Shown here: piece after piece, positions 8,952-22,001 of the stretch | Layout: every line of letters begins with the position of its first letter | How positions within the stretch are numbered: position 1 is the first letter of the stretch | Source of the DNA: Hydractinia symbiolongicarpus | Taxonomy: Eukaryota; Cnidaria; Hydrozoa; Anthoathecata; Hydractiniidae | Direction: 5' to 3' | NCBI RefSeq assembly: GCF_029227915.1 | Contig: NC_079876.1 | Span: 9,612,001 to 9,676,000, forward strand | DNA: 64,000 nt | The notes under the pieces: model-generated | Told to the model about the DNA's origin: nothing | Seen by the model: only the letters and a program-made list of their open reading frames with translations | Database searches by the model: none | Translations under genes and position numbers: made by a program

Positions 8952-11900
8952 GGACTTAATTGAATTAACTATGGACTGTGACATGATAAATGTGATAAAG
9001 GAGACAATTGGACTTCAAGAATAAACATTCTTCTTAATTTGACGTGATTGCCGGAACTCAGCGATTACACTGGGCGCTGTGGTAGCGCTTCAGTTAAAAA
9101 TTTAGATAAATAAGTCAATTCTTACTGTGGGATTAATCCTAGCCGTTATGGTGCGCTGAAGAAATAGCGACAGTTTCAAAAACTACATTTCGTTGAATTT
9201 CCAACGGTATCACACCGCTTCAGTTGCATCGGTTGCGTCACATATTTGTACCAACATGTATTTAGCGATATTTTTCTGATATTACTAGGTTGCATCGCTT
9301 TAAACAATGAAACGATTGACTGTGGGACTTAATTGAATTACCTATGGACTGTGACATGATAAATGTGATAAAGGAGACAATTGGACTTCAAGAATAAACA
9401 TTCTTCTTAATTTGACGTGATTGTCGGAACTCAGCGATTACACTGGGCGCTGGCGAAGCGCTTTATTCAAAAATGTAGACAAATAAGTCATTTTGTGCTG
9501 TAGGACCAATCCTAGCTGTTAGGACGCGCTGAAGAAATAGAGACAGATTCAAAAACTACATTTCATTGAATTTCTAACAGTGTCAGTCCGTTTACGTTAC
9601 ATCGCTGGGGTCACATATTAGTACCAACATGTATTTAGCGATATTTTTCTGATAATACTGGTGTTGCATCGCTTTTAACAATGAAACGATTGACTGTGGG
9701 ACTTAATTGAACTAACTTTGCACTGTGACTTGATAAATGTGATAAATGAGACAATTGGACTCCAAGAAATAACTTTCTTCTTAATTTGACGTGATTGTCG
9801 GAACTCAGCGATTACACTGGGCGCTGTGGTAGCGCTACATTTAAAAATTTAATTAAATAAGTCATTTTTACTGTGGGACCAATCCTAGCCGTTATCACGC
9901 GCTGAAGAAATAGCGACAGGTTCAAACACTACATTTCATTGACTTTCTAACGGTATCAATCCGCTTCAGTTGCATCTGTTGCGTCACGTATTCGTACTAA
10001 CATGTAATTAGCGATATTTTTCTCATATTACTAGGTTGCATCGCTTTTAACAGTGAAACGATTGACTGTGGCACTTAATTGAACTGATTTTGGACTGTGA
10101 CCTTTTAAATGTTATAAGTGAGACAATTGGACTCCAAGAAATAACATTCTTCTTAAATTGACATGATTGCCGGAACTCAGCGATTACACTGGATGCTGGG
10201 GTAGCTTTTTATTCAAAAATGTAGACAAATAAGTCATTTTGCGCTGTGAAACCAATCGTAGCTGTTAGGACGCGCTGAAGAAATAGAGACAGATTCAAAA
10301 ACTACATTTCATTGACTTTCTAACAGTGTCAGTCCGTTTACGTTACATCGCTGGGGTCACATATTCGTACCAACATGTATTTAGCGAAATTTTTCTGATA
10401 ATACTGGTGTTGCATCGCTTTTAACAATGAAACGATTGACTGTGGGACTTAATTGAACTAACTTTGCACTGTGACCTGATAAATGTGATAAATGAGACAA
10501 TTGGACTCCAAGAAATAACTTTCTTCTTAATTTGACGTGATTGTCGGAACTCAGCGATTACACTGGGCGCTGTGGTAGCGCTACATTTAAAAATTTAATT
10601 AAATAAGTCATTTTTACTGTGGGATCAATCCTAGCCGTTATCACGCGCTGAAGAAATAGCGACAGGTTCAAACACTACATTTCATTGACTTTCTAACGGT
10701 ATCAATCCGCTTCAGTTGCATCTGTTGCGTCACGTATTCGTACCAACATGTAATTAGCAATATTTTTCTCATATTACTAGGTTGCATCGCTTTTAACAGT
10801 GAAACGATTGACTGTGGCACTTAATTGAACTGATTTTGGACTGTGACCTTTTAAATGTTATAAGTGAGACAATTGGAATCCAAGAAATAACATTCTTCTT
10901 AAATTGACATGATTGCCGGAACTCAGCTATTACACTGGATGCTGGGGTAGCGTTTTATTCAAAAATGTAGACAAATAAGTCATTTTGCGCTGTGAAACCA
11001 ATCGTAGCTGTTAGGACGCGCTGAAGAAATAGAGACAGATTCAAAAACTACATTTCATTGATTCTCTAACGGTGTCAGTCCGTTTGAGTTACAACGGTTG
11101 GGTCACATATTCGTACCAACCTGTATTTAGCGATATTTTTCTGATATTACTAGGTTGCATCGCTTTTAACAATGAAACGATTGGCTGTGGAACTTAATTG
11201 AACTAACTTTGGACTGTGACCTGATAAATGTGATAAAGGAGACAATTGAACTCCAAGAAATGACATTCTTCTTAATTTGACGTGATTGCCGGAACTCAGC
11301 GATTACACTGGGCGCTGTGGTAGCGCTTCAGTTAAAAATTTAGATAAATAAGTCAATTCTTACTGTGGGACCAATCCTAGCCGTTATCGCGCACCGAAAA
11401 AATAGCGACAGTTTCAAAAACTACATTTCATTGACTTTCTAACGGTGTCAGTCCGTTTGAGTTATAACGGTTGCGTCACATATTAGTACCAACATATATT
11501 TAGCGATATTTTTCTGATATTACTAAGTTGCATCGCTTTTAACAATAAAACGCTTGACTGTGGGACTTAATTGAATTAACTTTGGACTGTGACCTGATAA
11601 ATATGATTAAGGAGACAATTGGACTTCAAGAATAAACATTCTTCTTAATTTGAGGTGATTACCGGTACTCAGCGATTACACGGGGCGTTGTGGTAGCACT
11701 TCATTAAAAAATTTAGATTAAAAAGTCATTTTTTACTGTGGGACCAATCCTAGCCGTTATCACGCGCAGAAGACTTAGTGACAGTTTCAAAAAGTACATT
11801 TCATTGACTTTCTAACGGTGTCAGTCCGTTTGAGTTAAAACGATTGGGTCACATATTCGTACCAACATGTATTTAGCGATATTTTTCTGATATTACTAGG

Positions 11901-12308
11901 TTGCATGTTTTTTAACAATGAAACGATTGTCTGTGGGACTTAATTGAACTAACTTTGGACTCTGACCTGATAAATGTGATAAATGAGACAACTGGACTCC
12001 ACGAAATAACATTCTTCTTAATTTGACGTGATTGCCAGAACTCAGCGATTACACGGGGCGTTGTGGTAGCACTTCATTAAAAAATTTAGATTAAAAAGTC
12101 ATTTTTTACTGTGGGATCAATCCTAGCCGTTATCACGCGCTGAAGACTTAGTGACAGTTTCAAAAAGTACATTTCATTGACTTTCTAACGGTGTCAGTCC
12201 GTTTGAGTTAAAACGATTGGATCACATATTCGTACCAACATGTATTTGGCGATATTTTTCTGACATTACTAGGTTGAATTGCTTTTAACAATGAAACGAT
12301 TGACTGTG
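8952..12308. repeat. Nine-monomer string E/D-E/C-A-B/C-A-B-D'-F-G
   Basis: Starts: E/D 8952, E/C 9325, A 9699, B/C 10071, A 10445, B 10817, D' 11190, F 11563, G with F-like body 11936. It resembles the 11-mer with its first part missing and an E/D unit added. Marks are GTAGCTTTTTATTC and GCGAAATTTTTCTG in B/C 10071, GGAATCCAAG in B 10817, and GCATGTTTTTTAAC before 11936. All recur from 47352 at an offset of 38027 bp. Confidence 0.88.
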
Positions 12309-15300
12309 GGACTTAATTGAACTAACTTTGCACTGTGACCTGATAAATGTGATAAATGAGACAATTGGACTCCAAGAAAAAACTTTCTTCTTAATTTGAC
12401 GTGATTGTCGGAACTCAGCGATTACACTGGGCGCTGGCGAAGCGCTTTATTCAAAAATGTAGACAAATAAGTCATTTTGTGCTGTAGGACCAATCCTAGC
12501 TGTTAGGACGCGCTGAAGAAATAGAGACAGATTCAAAAACTACATTTCATTGACTTTCTAACAGTGTCAGTCCGTTTACGTTACATCGCTGGGGTCACAT
12601 ATTCGTACCAACATGTATTTAGCGATATTTTTCTGATAATACTGGTGTTGCATCGCTTTTAACAATGAAACGATTGACTGTGGGACTTAATTGAACTAAC
12701 TTTGCACTGTGACCTGATAAATGTGATAAATGAGACAATTGGACTCCAAGAAATAACTTTCTTCTTAATTTGACGTGATTGTCGGAACTCAGCGATTACA
12801 CTGGGCGCTGTGGTAGCGCTACATTTAAAAATTTAATTAAATAAGTCATTTTTACTGTGGGTCCAGTCCTAGCCGTTATCGCGCGCTGAAGAAATAGCGA
12901 CAGTTTCAAAAACTACATCTCATTGACTTTCTAACGGTATCAATCCGCTTCAGTTGCATCGGTTGCGTCACATATTCGTACCAACATGTATTTAGCGATA
13001 TTTTTCTCATATTACTAGGTTGCATCGCTTTTAACAGTGAAACGATTGACTGTGGCACTTAATTGAACTGATTTTGGACTGTGACCTTATAAATGTTATA
13101 AGTGAGACAATTGAACTCCAGGAAATAACATTCTTATTAATTTGACATGATTGCCGGAACTCAGCGATTACACTGGGCGCTGTGGTAGCGCTACATTTAA
13201 AAATTTAATTAAATAAGTCATTTTTACTGTGGGACCAATCCTAGCCGTTATCGCGCGCCGAAGAAATAGCGACAGGTTCAAACACTATATTTCATTGACT
13301 TTCTAACGGTATCAATCCGCTTCAGTTGCATCTGTTGCGTCACATATTCGTACCAACATGTAATTAGCGATATTTTTCTCATATTACTAGGTTGCATCGC
13401 TTTTAACAATGAAACGATTGGCTGTGGAACTTAATTGAACTAACTTTGGACTGTGACCTGATAAATGTGATAAAGGAGACAATTGAACTCCAAGAAATGA
13501 CATTCTTCTTAATTTGACGTGATTGCCGGAACTCAGCGATTACACTGGGCGCTGTGGTAGCGCTTCAGTTAAAAATTTAGATAAATAAGTCAATTCTTAC
13601 TGTGGGATTAATCCTAGCCGTTATGGTGCGCTGAAGAAATAGCGACAGTTTCAAAAACTACATTTCATTGAATTTCCAACGGTATCACACCGCTTCAGTT
13701 GCATCGGTTGTGTCACATATTCGTACCAACATGTAATTAGCGATATTTTTCTCATATTAATAGGTTGCATCGCTTTTAACAGTGAAACGATTGACTGTGG
13801 CACTTAATTGAACTGATTTTGGACTGTGACCTTTTAAATGTTAAAAGTGAGACAATTGGACTCCAAGAAATAACATTCTTCTTAATTTGACATGATTGAC
13901 GGAACTCAGCGATTACACTGGATGCTGGGGTAGCGTTTTATTCAAAAATGTAGACAAATAAGTCATTTTGCGCTGTGAAACCAATTGTAGCTGTTATTAC
14001 ACGCTGAAGAAATAGAGACAGATTCAAAAACTACATTTCATTGATTCTCTAACGGTGTCAGTCCGTTTGAGTTACAACGGTTGGGTCACATATTCGTACC
14101 AACCTGTATTTAGCGATATTTTTCTGATATTACTAGGTTGCATCGCTTTAAACAATGAAACGATTGACTGTGGGACTTAATTGAATTAACTATGGACTGT
14201 GACATGATAAATGTGATAAAGGAGACAATTGGACTTCAAGAATAAACATTCTTCTTAATTTGACGTGATTACCGGTAATCAGCGATTACACGGGGCGCTG
14301 TGGTAGCACTTCACTTAAAAATTTAGATTAAAAAGTCATTTTTTACTGTGGGACCAATCCTAGCCGTTATCACGCGCGGAAGAATTAGTGACAGTTTCAA
14401 AAAGTACATTTCATTGACTTTCTAACGGTGTCAGTCCGTTTGAGTTACAACGGTTGGGTCACATATTCGTACCAACCTGTATTTAGCGATATTTTTCTGA
14501 TATTACTAGGTTGCATCGCTTTAAACAATGAAACGATTGACTGTGGGACTTAATTGAATTAACTATGGACTGTGACATGATAAATGTGATAAAGGAGACA
14601 ATTGGACTTCAAGAATAAACATTCTTCTTAATTTGAGGTGATTACCGGTACTCAGCGATTACACGGGGCGTTGTGGTAGCACTTCATTAAAAAATTTAGA
14701 TTAAAAAGTCATTTTTTACTGTGGGACCAATCCTAGCCGTTATCACGCGCAGAAGACTTAGTGACAGTTTCAAAAAGTACATTTCATTGACTTTCTAACG
14801 GTGTCAGTCCGTTTGAGTTAAAACGATTGGGTCACATATTCGTACCAACATGTATTTAGCGATATTTTTCTGATATTACTAGGTTGCATGTTTTTTAACA
14901 ATGAAACGATTGTCTGTGGGACTTAATTGAACTAACTTTGGACTCTGACCTGATAAATGTGATAAATGAGACAACTGGACTCCACGAAATAACATTCTTC
15001 TTAATTTGACGTGATTGCCAGAACTCAGCGATTACACGGGGCGTTGTGGTAGCACTTCATTAAAAAATTTAGATTAAAAAGTCATTTTTTACTGTGGGAC
15101 CAATCCTAGCCGTTATCACGCGCTGAAGACTTAGTGACAGTTTCAAAAAGTACATTTCATTGACTTTCTAACGGTGTCAGTCCGTTTGAGTTAAAACGAT
15201 TGGGTCACATATTCGTACCAACATGTATTTGGCGATATTTTTCTGACATTACTAGGTTGAATTGCTTTTAACAATGAAACGATTGACTGTGGGACTTAAT

Positions 15301-18300
15301 TGAACTAACTTTGCACTGTGACCTGATAGATGTGATAAATGAGACAATTGGACTCCAAGAAAAAACTTTCTTCTTAATTTGACGTGATTGTCGGAACTCA
15401 GCGATTACACTGGGCGCTGGCGAAGCGCTTTATTCAAAAATGTAGACAAATAAGTCATTTTGTGCTGTAGGACCAATCCTAGCTGTTAGGACGCGCTGAA
15501 GAAATAGAGACAGATTCAAAAACTACATTTCATTGACTTTCTAACAGTGTCAGTCCGTTTACGTTACATCGCTGGGGTCACATATTCGTACCAACATGTA
15601 TTTAGCGATATTTTTCTGATAATACTGGTGTTGCATCGCTTTTAACAATGAAACGATTGACTGTGGGACTTAATTGAACTAACTTTGCACTGTGACCTGA
15701 TAAATGTGATAAATGAGACAATTGGACTCCAAGAAATAACTTTCTTCTTAATTTGACGTGATTGTCGGAACTCAGCGATTACACTGGGCGCTGTGGTAGC
15801 GCTTCTGTTAAAAATTTAGATAAATAAGTCAATTCTTACTGTGGGATTAATCCTAGCCGTTATGGTGCGCTGAAGAAATAGCGACAGTTTCAAAAACTAC
15901 ATTTCATTGAATTTCCAACGGTATCACACCGCTTCAGTTGCATCGGCTGCGTCATATATTCGTACCAACATGTATTGAGCGATATTTTTCTGATATTACT
16001 AGGTTGCATCGCTTTAAACAATGAAACGATTGACTGTGGGACTTAATTGAATTAACTATGGACTGTGACATGATAAATGTGATAAAGGAGACAATTGGAC
16101 TTCAAGAATAAACATTCTTCTTAATTTGACGTGATTACCGGTACTCAGCGATTACACGGGGCGCTGTGGTAGCACTTCATTTAAAAATTTAGATTAATAA
16201 GTCATTTTTTACTCTGGGACCAATCCTAGCCGTTATCACGCGCTAAAGAATTAGTGACAGTTTCAAAAAGTACATTTCATTGACTTTCTAAAGGTGTCAG
16301 TCCGTTTGAGTTACAACGATTGGGTCACATATTCGTACCAACATGTGTTTAGCGATATTTTTCTGATATTACTAGGTTGCATCGCTTTTAGCAATGAAAC
16401 GATTGACTGCGGGACTTAATTGAACTAACTTTGCACTGTGACCTGACAAATGTGATAAATGAGACAATTGGACTCCAAGAAATAACATTCTTCTTAATTT
16501 GACGTGATTTTCGGAACTCAGCGATTACACTGGATGCTGGGGTAGCGTTTTATTCAAAAATGTAGACAAATAAGTCATTTTGCGCTGTGAAACCAATCGT
16601 AGCTGTTAGGACGCGCTGAAGAAATAGCGACAGTTTCAAAAACTACATCTCATTGACTTTCTAACGGTATCAATCCGCTTCAGTTGCATCGGTTGCGTCA
16701 CATATTCGTACCAACATGTATTTAGCGATATTTTTCTCATATTACTAGGTTGCATCGCTTTTAACAGTGAAACGATTGACTGTGGCACTTAATTGAACTG
16801 ATTTTGGACTGTGACCTTATAAATGTTATAAGTGAGACAATTGAACTCCAGGAAATAACATTCTTATTAATTTGACATGATTGCCGGAACTCAGCGATTA
16901 CACTGGGCGCTGTGGTAGCGCTACATTTAAAAATTTAATTAAATAAGTCATTTTTACTGTGGGACCAATCCTAGCCGTTATCGCGCGCTGAAGAAATAGC
17001 GACAGGTTCAAACACTATATTTCATTGACTTTCTAACGGTATCAATCCGCTTCAGTTGCATCTGTTGCGTCACATATTCGTACCAACATGTAATTAGCGA
17101 TATTTTTCTCATATTACTAGGTTGCATCGCTTTTAACAATGAAACGATTGGCTGTGGAACTTAATTGAACTAACTTTGGACTGTGACCTGATAAATGTGA
17201 TAAAGGAGACAATTGAACTCCAAGAAATGACATTCTTCTTAATTTGACGTGATTGCCGGAACTCAGCGATTACACTGGGCGCTGTGGTAGCGCTTCAGTT
17301 AAAAATTTAGATAAATAAGTCAATTCTTACTGTGGGATTAATCCTAGCCGTTATGGTGCGCTGAAGAAATAGCGACAGTTTCAAAAACTACATTTCATTG
17401 AATTTCCAACGGTATCACACCGCTTCAGTTGCATCGGTTGTGTCACATATTCGTACCAACATGTAATTAGCGATATTTTTCTCATATTACTAGGTTGCAT
17501 CGCTTTTAACAGTGAAACGATTGACTGTGGCACTTAATTGAACTGATTTTGGACTGTGACCTTTTAAATGTTATAAGTGAGACAATTGGACTCCAAGAAA
17601 TAACATTCTTCTTAATTTGACATGATTGCCGGAACTCAGCGATTACACTGGATGCTGGGGTAGCGTTTTATTCAAAAATGTAGACAAATAAGTCATTTTG
17701 CGCTGTGAAACCAATTGTAGCTGTTATTACACGCTGAAGAAATAGAGACAGATTCAAAAACTACATTTCATTGATTCTCTAACGGTGTCAGTCCGTTTGA
17801 GTTACAACGGTTGGGTCACATATTCGTACCAACCTGTATTTAGCGATATTTTTCTGATATTACTAGGTTGCATCGCTTTAAACAATGAAACGATTGACTG
17901 TGGGACTTAATTGAATTAACTATGGACTGTGACATGATAAATGTGATAAAGGAGACAATTGGACTTCAAGAATAAACATTCTTCTTAATTTGACGTGATT
18001 ACCGGTAATCAGCGATTACACGGGGCGCTGTGGTAGCACTTCACTTAAAAATTTAGATTAAAAAGTCATTTTTTACTGTGGGACCAATCCTAGCCGTTAT
18101 CACGCGCGGAAGAATTAGTGACAGTTTCAAAAAGTACATTTCATTGACTTTCTAACGGTGTCAGTCCGTTTGAGTTACAACGGTTGGGTCACATATTCGT
18201 ACCAACCTGTATTTAGCGATATTTTTCTGATATTACTAGGTTGCATCGCTTTAAACAATGAAACGATTGACTGTGGGACTTAATTGAATTAACTATGGAC

Positions 18301-19021
18301 TGTGACATGATAAATGTGATAAAGGAGACAATTGGACTTCAAGAATAAACATTCTTCTTAATTTGACGTGATTACCGGTAATCAGCGATTACACAGGGCG
18401 CTGTGGTAGCACTTCACTTAAAAATTTAGATTAAAAAGTCATTTTTTACTGTGGGACCAATCCTAGCCGTTATCACGCGCGGAAGAATTAGTGACAGTTT
18501 CAAAAAGTACATTTCATTGACTTTCTAACGGTGTCAGTTCGTTTGAGTTAAAACGATTGTGTCACATATTCGTACCAACATGTATTTAGCGATATTTTTC
18601 TGATATTACTAGGTTGCATTGCTTTTAACAATGAAACGATTGTCTGTGGGACTTAATTGAACTAACTTTGGACTGTGACCTGATGAATGTGATAAATGAG
18701 ACAATTGGACTTCAAGAATAAACATTCTTCTTAATTTGAGGTGATTACCGGTACTCAGCGATTACACGGGGCGTTGTGGTAGCACTTCATTAAAAAATTT
18801 AGATTAAAAAGTCATTTTTTACTGTGGGACCAATCCTAGCCGTTATCACGCGCTGAAGAAATAGCGACAGGTTCAAACACTACATTTCATTGACTTTCTA
18901 ACGGTATCAATCCGCTTCAGTTGCATCTGTTGCGTCACATAATCGTACCAACATGTAATTAGCGATATTTTTCTGATATTACTAGGTTGCATCGCTTTTA
19001 ACAGTGAAACGATTGACTGTG
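12309..19021. repeat. 10-monomer, 3730-bp HOR region
   Basis: Starts: C 12309, A/H 12683, I 13055, D 13427, B 13800, E/F 14173, E/F 14546, G/F 14919, C 15292, A/D 15666, E/F 16039, H/B 16412, I 16785, D 17157, B 17530, E/F 17903, E/F 18276, G/F 18649. The run I-D-B-E/F recurs after exactly 3730 bp (13055/16785, 13427/17157, 13800/17530, 14173/17903). A second relation of 2983 bp links 11563-12309 with 14546-15292 (F-like body, GCATGTTTTTTAAC, G/F, C). Two overlapping duplications of different length are therefore superimposed. Confidence 0.87.
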
Positions 19022-19767
19022 GCACTTAATTGAACTGATTTTGGACTGTGACGTTTTAAATGTTATAAGTGAGACAATTGGACTCCAAGAAATAACATTC
19101 TTCTTAATTTGACATGATTGCCGGAACTCAGCGATTACACTGGATGCTGGGGTAGCGTTTTATTCAAAAATGTAGACAAATAAGTCATTTTGCGCTGTGA
19201 AACCAATCGTAGCTGTTAGGACGCGCTGAAGAAATAGAGACAGATTCAAAAACTACATTTCATTGATTCTCTAACGGTGTCAGTCCGTTTGAGTTACAAC
19301 AGTTGGGTCACATATTCGTACCAACCTGTATTTAGCGATATTTTTCTGATATTACTAAGTTGCATCGCTTTTAACAATGAAACGATTGGCTGTGGGACTT
19401 AATTGAACTAACTTTGGACTGTGACCTGATAAATGTGATAAAGAAGACAATTGAACTCCAAGAAATGACATTCTTCTTAATTTGACGTGATTGCCGGAAC
19501 TCAGCGATTACACTGGGCGCTGTGGTAGCGCTTCAGTTAAAAATTTAGATAAATAAGTCAATTCTTACTGTGGGACCAATCCTAGCCGTTATGGTGCGCT
19601 GAAGAAATAGCGACAGTTTCAAAAACTACATTTCATTGACTTTCCAACGGTATCACACCGCTTCAGTTGCATCGGTTGCGTCACATATTCGTACCAACAT
19701 GTATTTAGCGATATTTTTCTGATATTACTAGTTTGCATCGCTTTAAACAATGAAACGATTGACTGTG

Positions 19768-20139
19768 GGACGTAATTGAATTAACTATGGACTGTGACAT
19801 GATAAATGTGATAAAGGAGACAATTGGACTTCAAGAATAAACATTCTTCTTAATTTGACGTGATTACCGGTACTCAGCGATTACACTGGGCGCTGTGGTA
19901 GCGCTACATTTAAAAATTTAGATAAATAAGTCATTTTTACTGTGGGACCAGTCCTAGCCGTTATCGCGCGCTGAAGAAATAGCAACAGTTTCATAAACTA
20001 CATCTCATTGACTTTCTAACGGTATTAATCCGCTTCAGTTGCATCGGTTGCGTCACATATTCGTACCAACATGTATTTAGCGATATTTTTCTCATATTAC
20101 TAGGTTGCATCGCTTTTAACAGTGAAACGATTGACTGTG
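19768..20139. repeat. Type E monomer, E'' form (372 bp)
   Basis: The E head reads GAATTAACTATGGACTGTGA followed by CATGATAAATG, and GGACTTCAAGAATAAAC. E heads combine with several bodies. In this E'' form the body is H-like (ACCAGTCCTAGCCG, ATCTCATTGACTTTC) with a distinctive GGACGTAATT start; E'' units are at 19768, 20140, 56303, 57421 and 58910. An E head with a C tail occurs at 2238, 6341, 9325, 34297, 39520 and 47352. An E head with a D body occurs at 8952, 44367 and 46978. An E head with F-like bodies occurs at 14173, 14546, 16039, 17903, 18276, 21629, 27588, 29825, 52574, 54065, 54438 and 60399. I found no unit that is clearly E from end to end. Confidence 0.88.
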
Positions 20140-20511
20140 GGACGTAATTGAATTAACTATGGACTGTGACATGATAAATGTGATAAAGGAGACAATTGGA
20201 CTTCAAGAATAAACATTCTTCTTAATTTGACGTGATTACCGGTACTCAGCGATTACACTGGGCGCTGTGGTAGCGCTACATTTAAAAATTTAGATAAATA
20301 AGTCATTTTTACTGTGGGACCAGTCCTAGCCGTTATCGCGCGCTGAAGAAATAGCAACAGTTTCATAAACTACATCTCATTGACTTTCTAACGGTATTAA
20401 TCCGCTTCAGTTGCATCGGTTGCGTCACATATTCGTACCAACATGTATTTAGCGATATTTTTCTCATATTACTAGGTTGCATCGCTTTTAACAGTGAAAC
20501 GATTGACTGTG

Positions 20512-20883
20512 GCACTTAATTGAACTGATTTTGGACTGTGACCTTATAAATGTTATAAGTGAGACAATTGAACTCCAGGAAATAACATTCTTCTTAATTT
20601 GACATGATTGCCGGAACTCAGCGATTACACTGGGCGCTGTGGTAGCGCTACATTTAAAAATTTAATTAAATAAGTCATTTTTACTGTGGGACCAATCCTA
20701 GCCGTTATCGCGCGCTGAAGAAATAGCGACAGGTTCAAACACTACATTTCATTGACTTTCTAACGGTATCAATCCGCTTCAGTTGCATCTGTTGTGTCAC
20801 ATATTCGTACCAACATGTAATTAGCGATATTTTTCTCATATTACTAGGTTGCATCGCTTTTAACAGTAAAACGATTGACTGTG
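20512..20883. repeat. Type I monomer (372 bp)
   Basis: A B-like head (GCACTTAATTGAACTGAT) with ACCTTATAAATGTTATAAG and GACAATTGAACTCCAGGAA. This is followed by an A-like body (GCTACATTTAAAAATTTAA, ACAGGTTCAAACACTA, ATGTAATTAGCG). It looks like an old B/A recombinant that became a stable type. Other I units start at 13055, 16785, 24237, 26470, 52947, 57793 and 59282. The unit at 63008 has the I head only. Confidence 0.87.
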
Positions 20884-22001
20884 GCACTTAATTGAACTGA
20901 TTTTGGACTGTGACCTTTTAAATGTTATAAGTGAGACAATTGGACTCCAAGAAATAACATTCTTCTTAATTTGACATGATTGCCGGAACTCAGCGATTAC
21001 ACTGGATGCTGGGGTAGCGTTTTATTCAAAAATGTAGACAAATAAGTCGTTTTGCGCTGTGAAACCAATCGTAGCTGTTAGACGCGCTGAAGAAATAGAG
21101 ACACATTCAAAAACTACATTTCATTGATTCTCTAACGGTGTCAGTCCGTTTGAGTTACAACGGTTGGGTCACATATTCGTACCAACCTGTATTTAGCGAT
21201 ATTTTTCTGATATTACTAGGTTGCATCGCTTTTAACAATGAAACGATTGGCTGTGGGACTTAATTGAACTAACTTTGGACTGTGACCTGATAAATGTGAT
21301 AAAGGAGACAATTGAACTCCAAGAAATGACATTCTTCTTAATTTGACGTGATTGCCGGAACTCAGCGATTACACTGGGCGCTGTGGTAGCGCTTCAGTTA
21401 AAAATTTAGATAAATAAGTCAATTCTTACTGTGGGACCAATCCTAGCCGTTATGGTGCGCTGAAGAAATAGCGACAGTTTCAAAAACTACATTTCATTGA
21501 CTTTCCAACGGTATCACACCGCTTCAGTTGCATCGGTTGCGTCACATTTTCGTACCAACATGTATTTAGCGATATTTTTCTGATATTACTTGGTTGCATC
21601 GCTTTAAACAATGAAACGATTGACTGTGGGACTTAATTGAATTAACTATGGTCTGTGACATGATAAATGTGATTAAGGAGACAATTGGACTTCAAGAATA
21701 AACATTCTTCTTAATTTGAGGTGATTACCGGTACTCAGCGATTACACGGGGCGTTGTGGTAGCACTTCATTAAAAAAATTACGTTAAAAAGTCATTTTTT
21801 ACTGTGGGACCAATCTTAGCCGTTATCACGCGCTGAAGAATTAGTGAAAGTTTCAAGAAGTACATTTCATTGACTTTCTAACGGTGACAGTCCGTTTGAG
21901 TTAAAACAATTGGGTCACATATTCGTACCAACATGTATTTAGCGATATTTTTCTGATATTACTAGGTTGCATCGTTTTTAACAATGAAACGATTGTCTGT
22001 G

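Larger units (their letters stand above)
19022..22001. repeat. B-D''-E''-E''-I-B-D''-E/F string with a single-monomer duplication
   Basis: Starts: B 19022, D'' 19395, E'' 19768, E'' 20140, I 20512, B 20884, D'' 21256, E/F 21629. B 19022 has the mark GTGACGTTTTAAATG. The two E'' units share the rare GGACGTAATT start and AATAGCAACAGTTTCATAAAC, so 20140 looks like a direct 372-bp duplicate of 19768. The corresponding region at 55557-60771 has one E'' per repeat but expands whole 3- and 4-monomer blocks instead. Confidence 0.88.
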
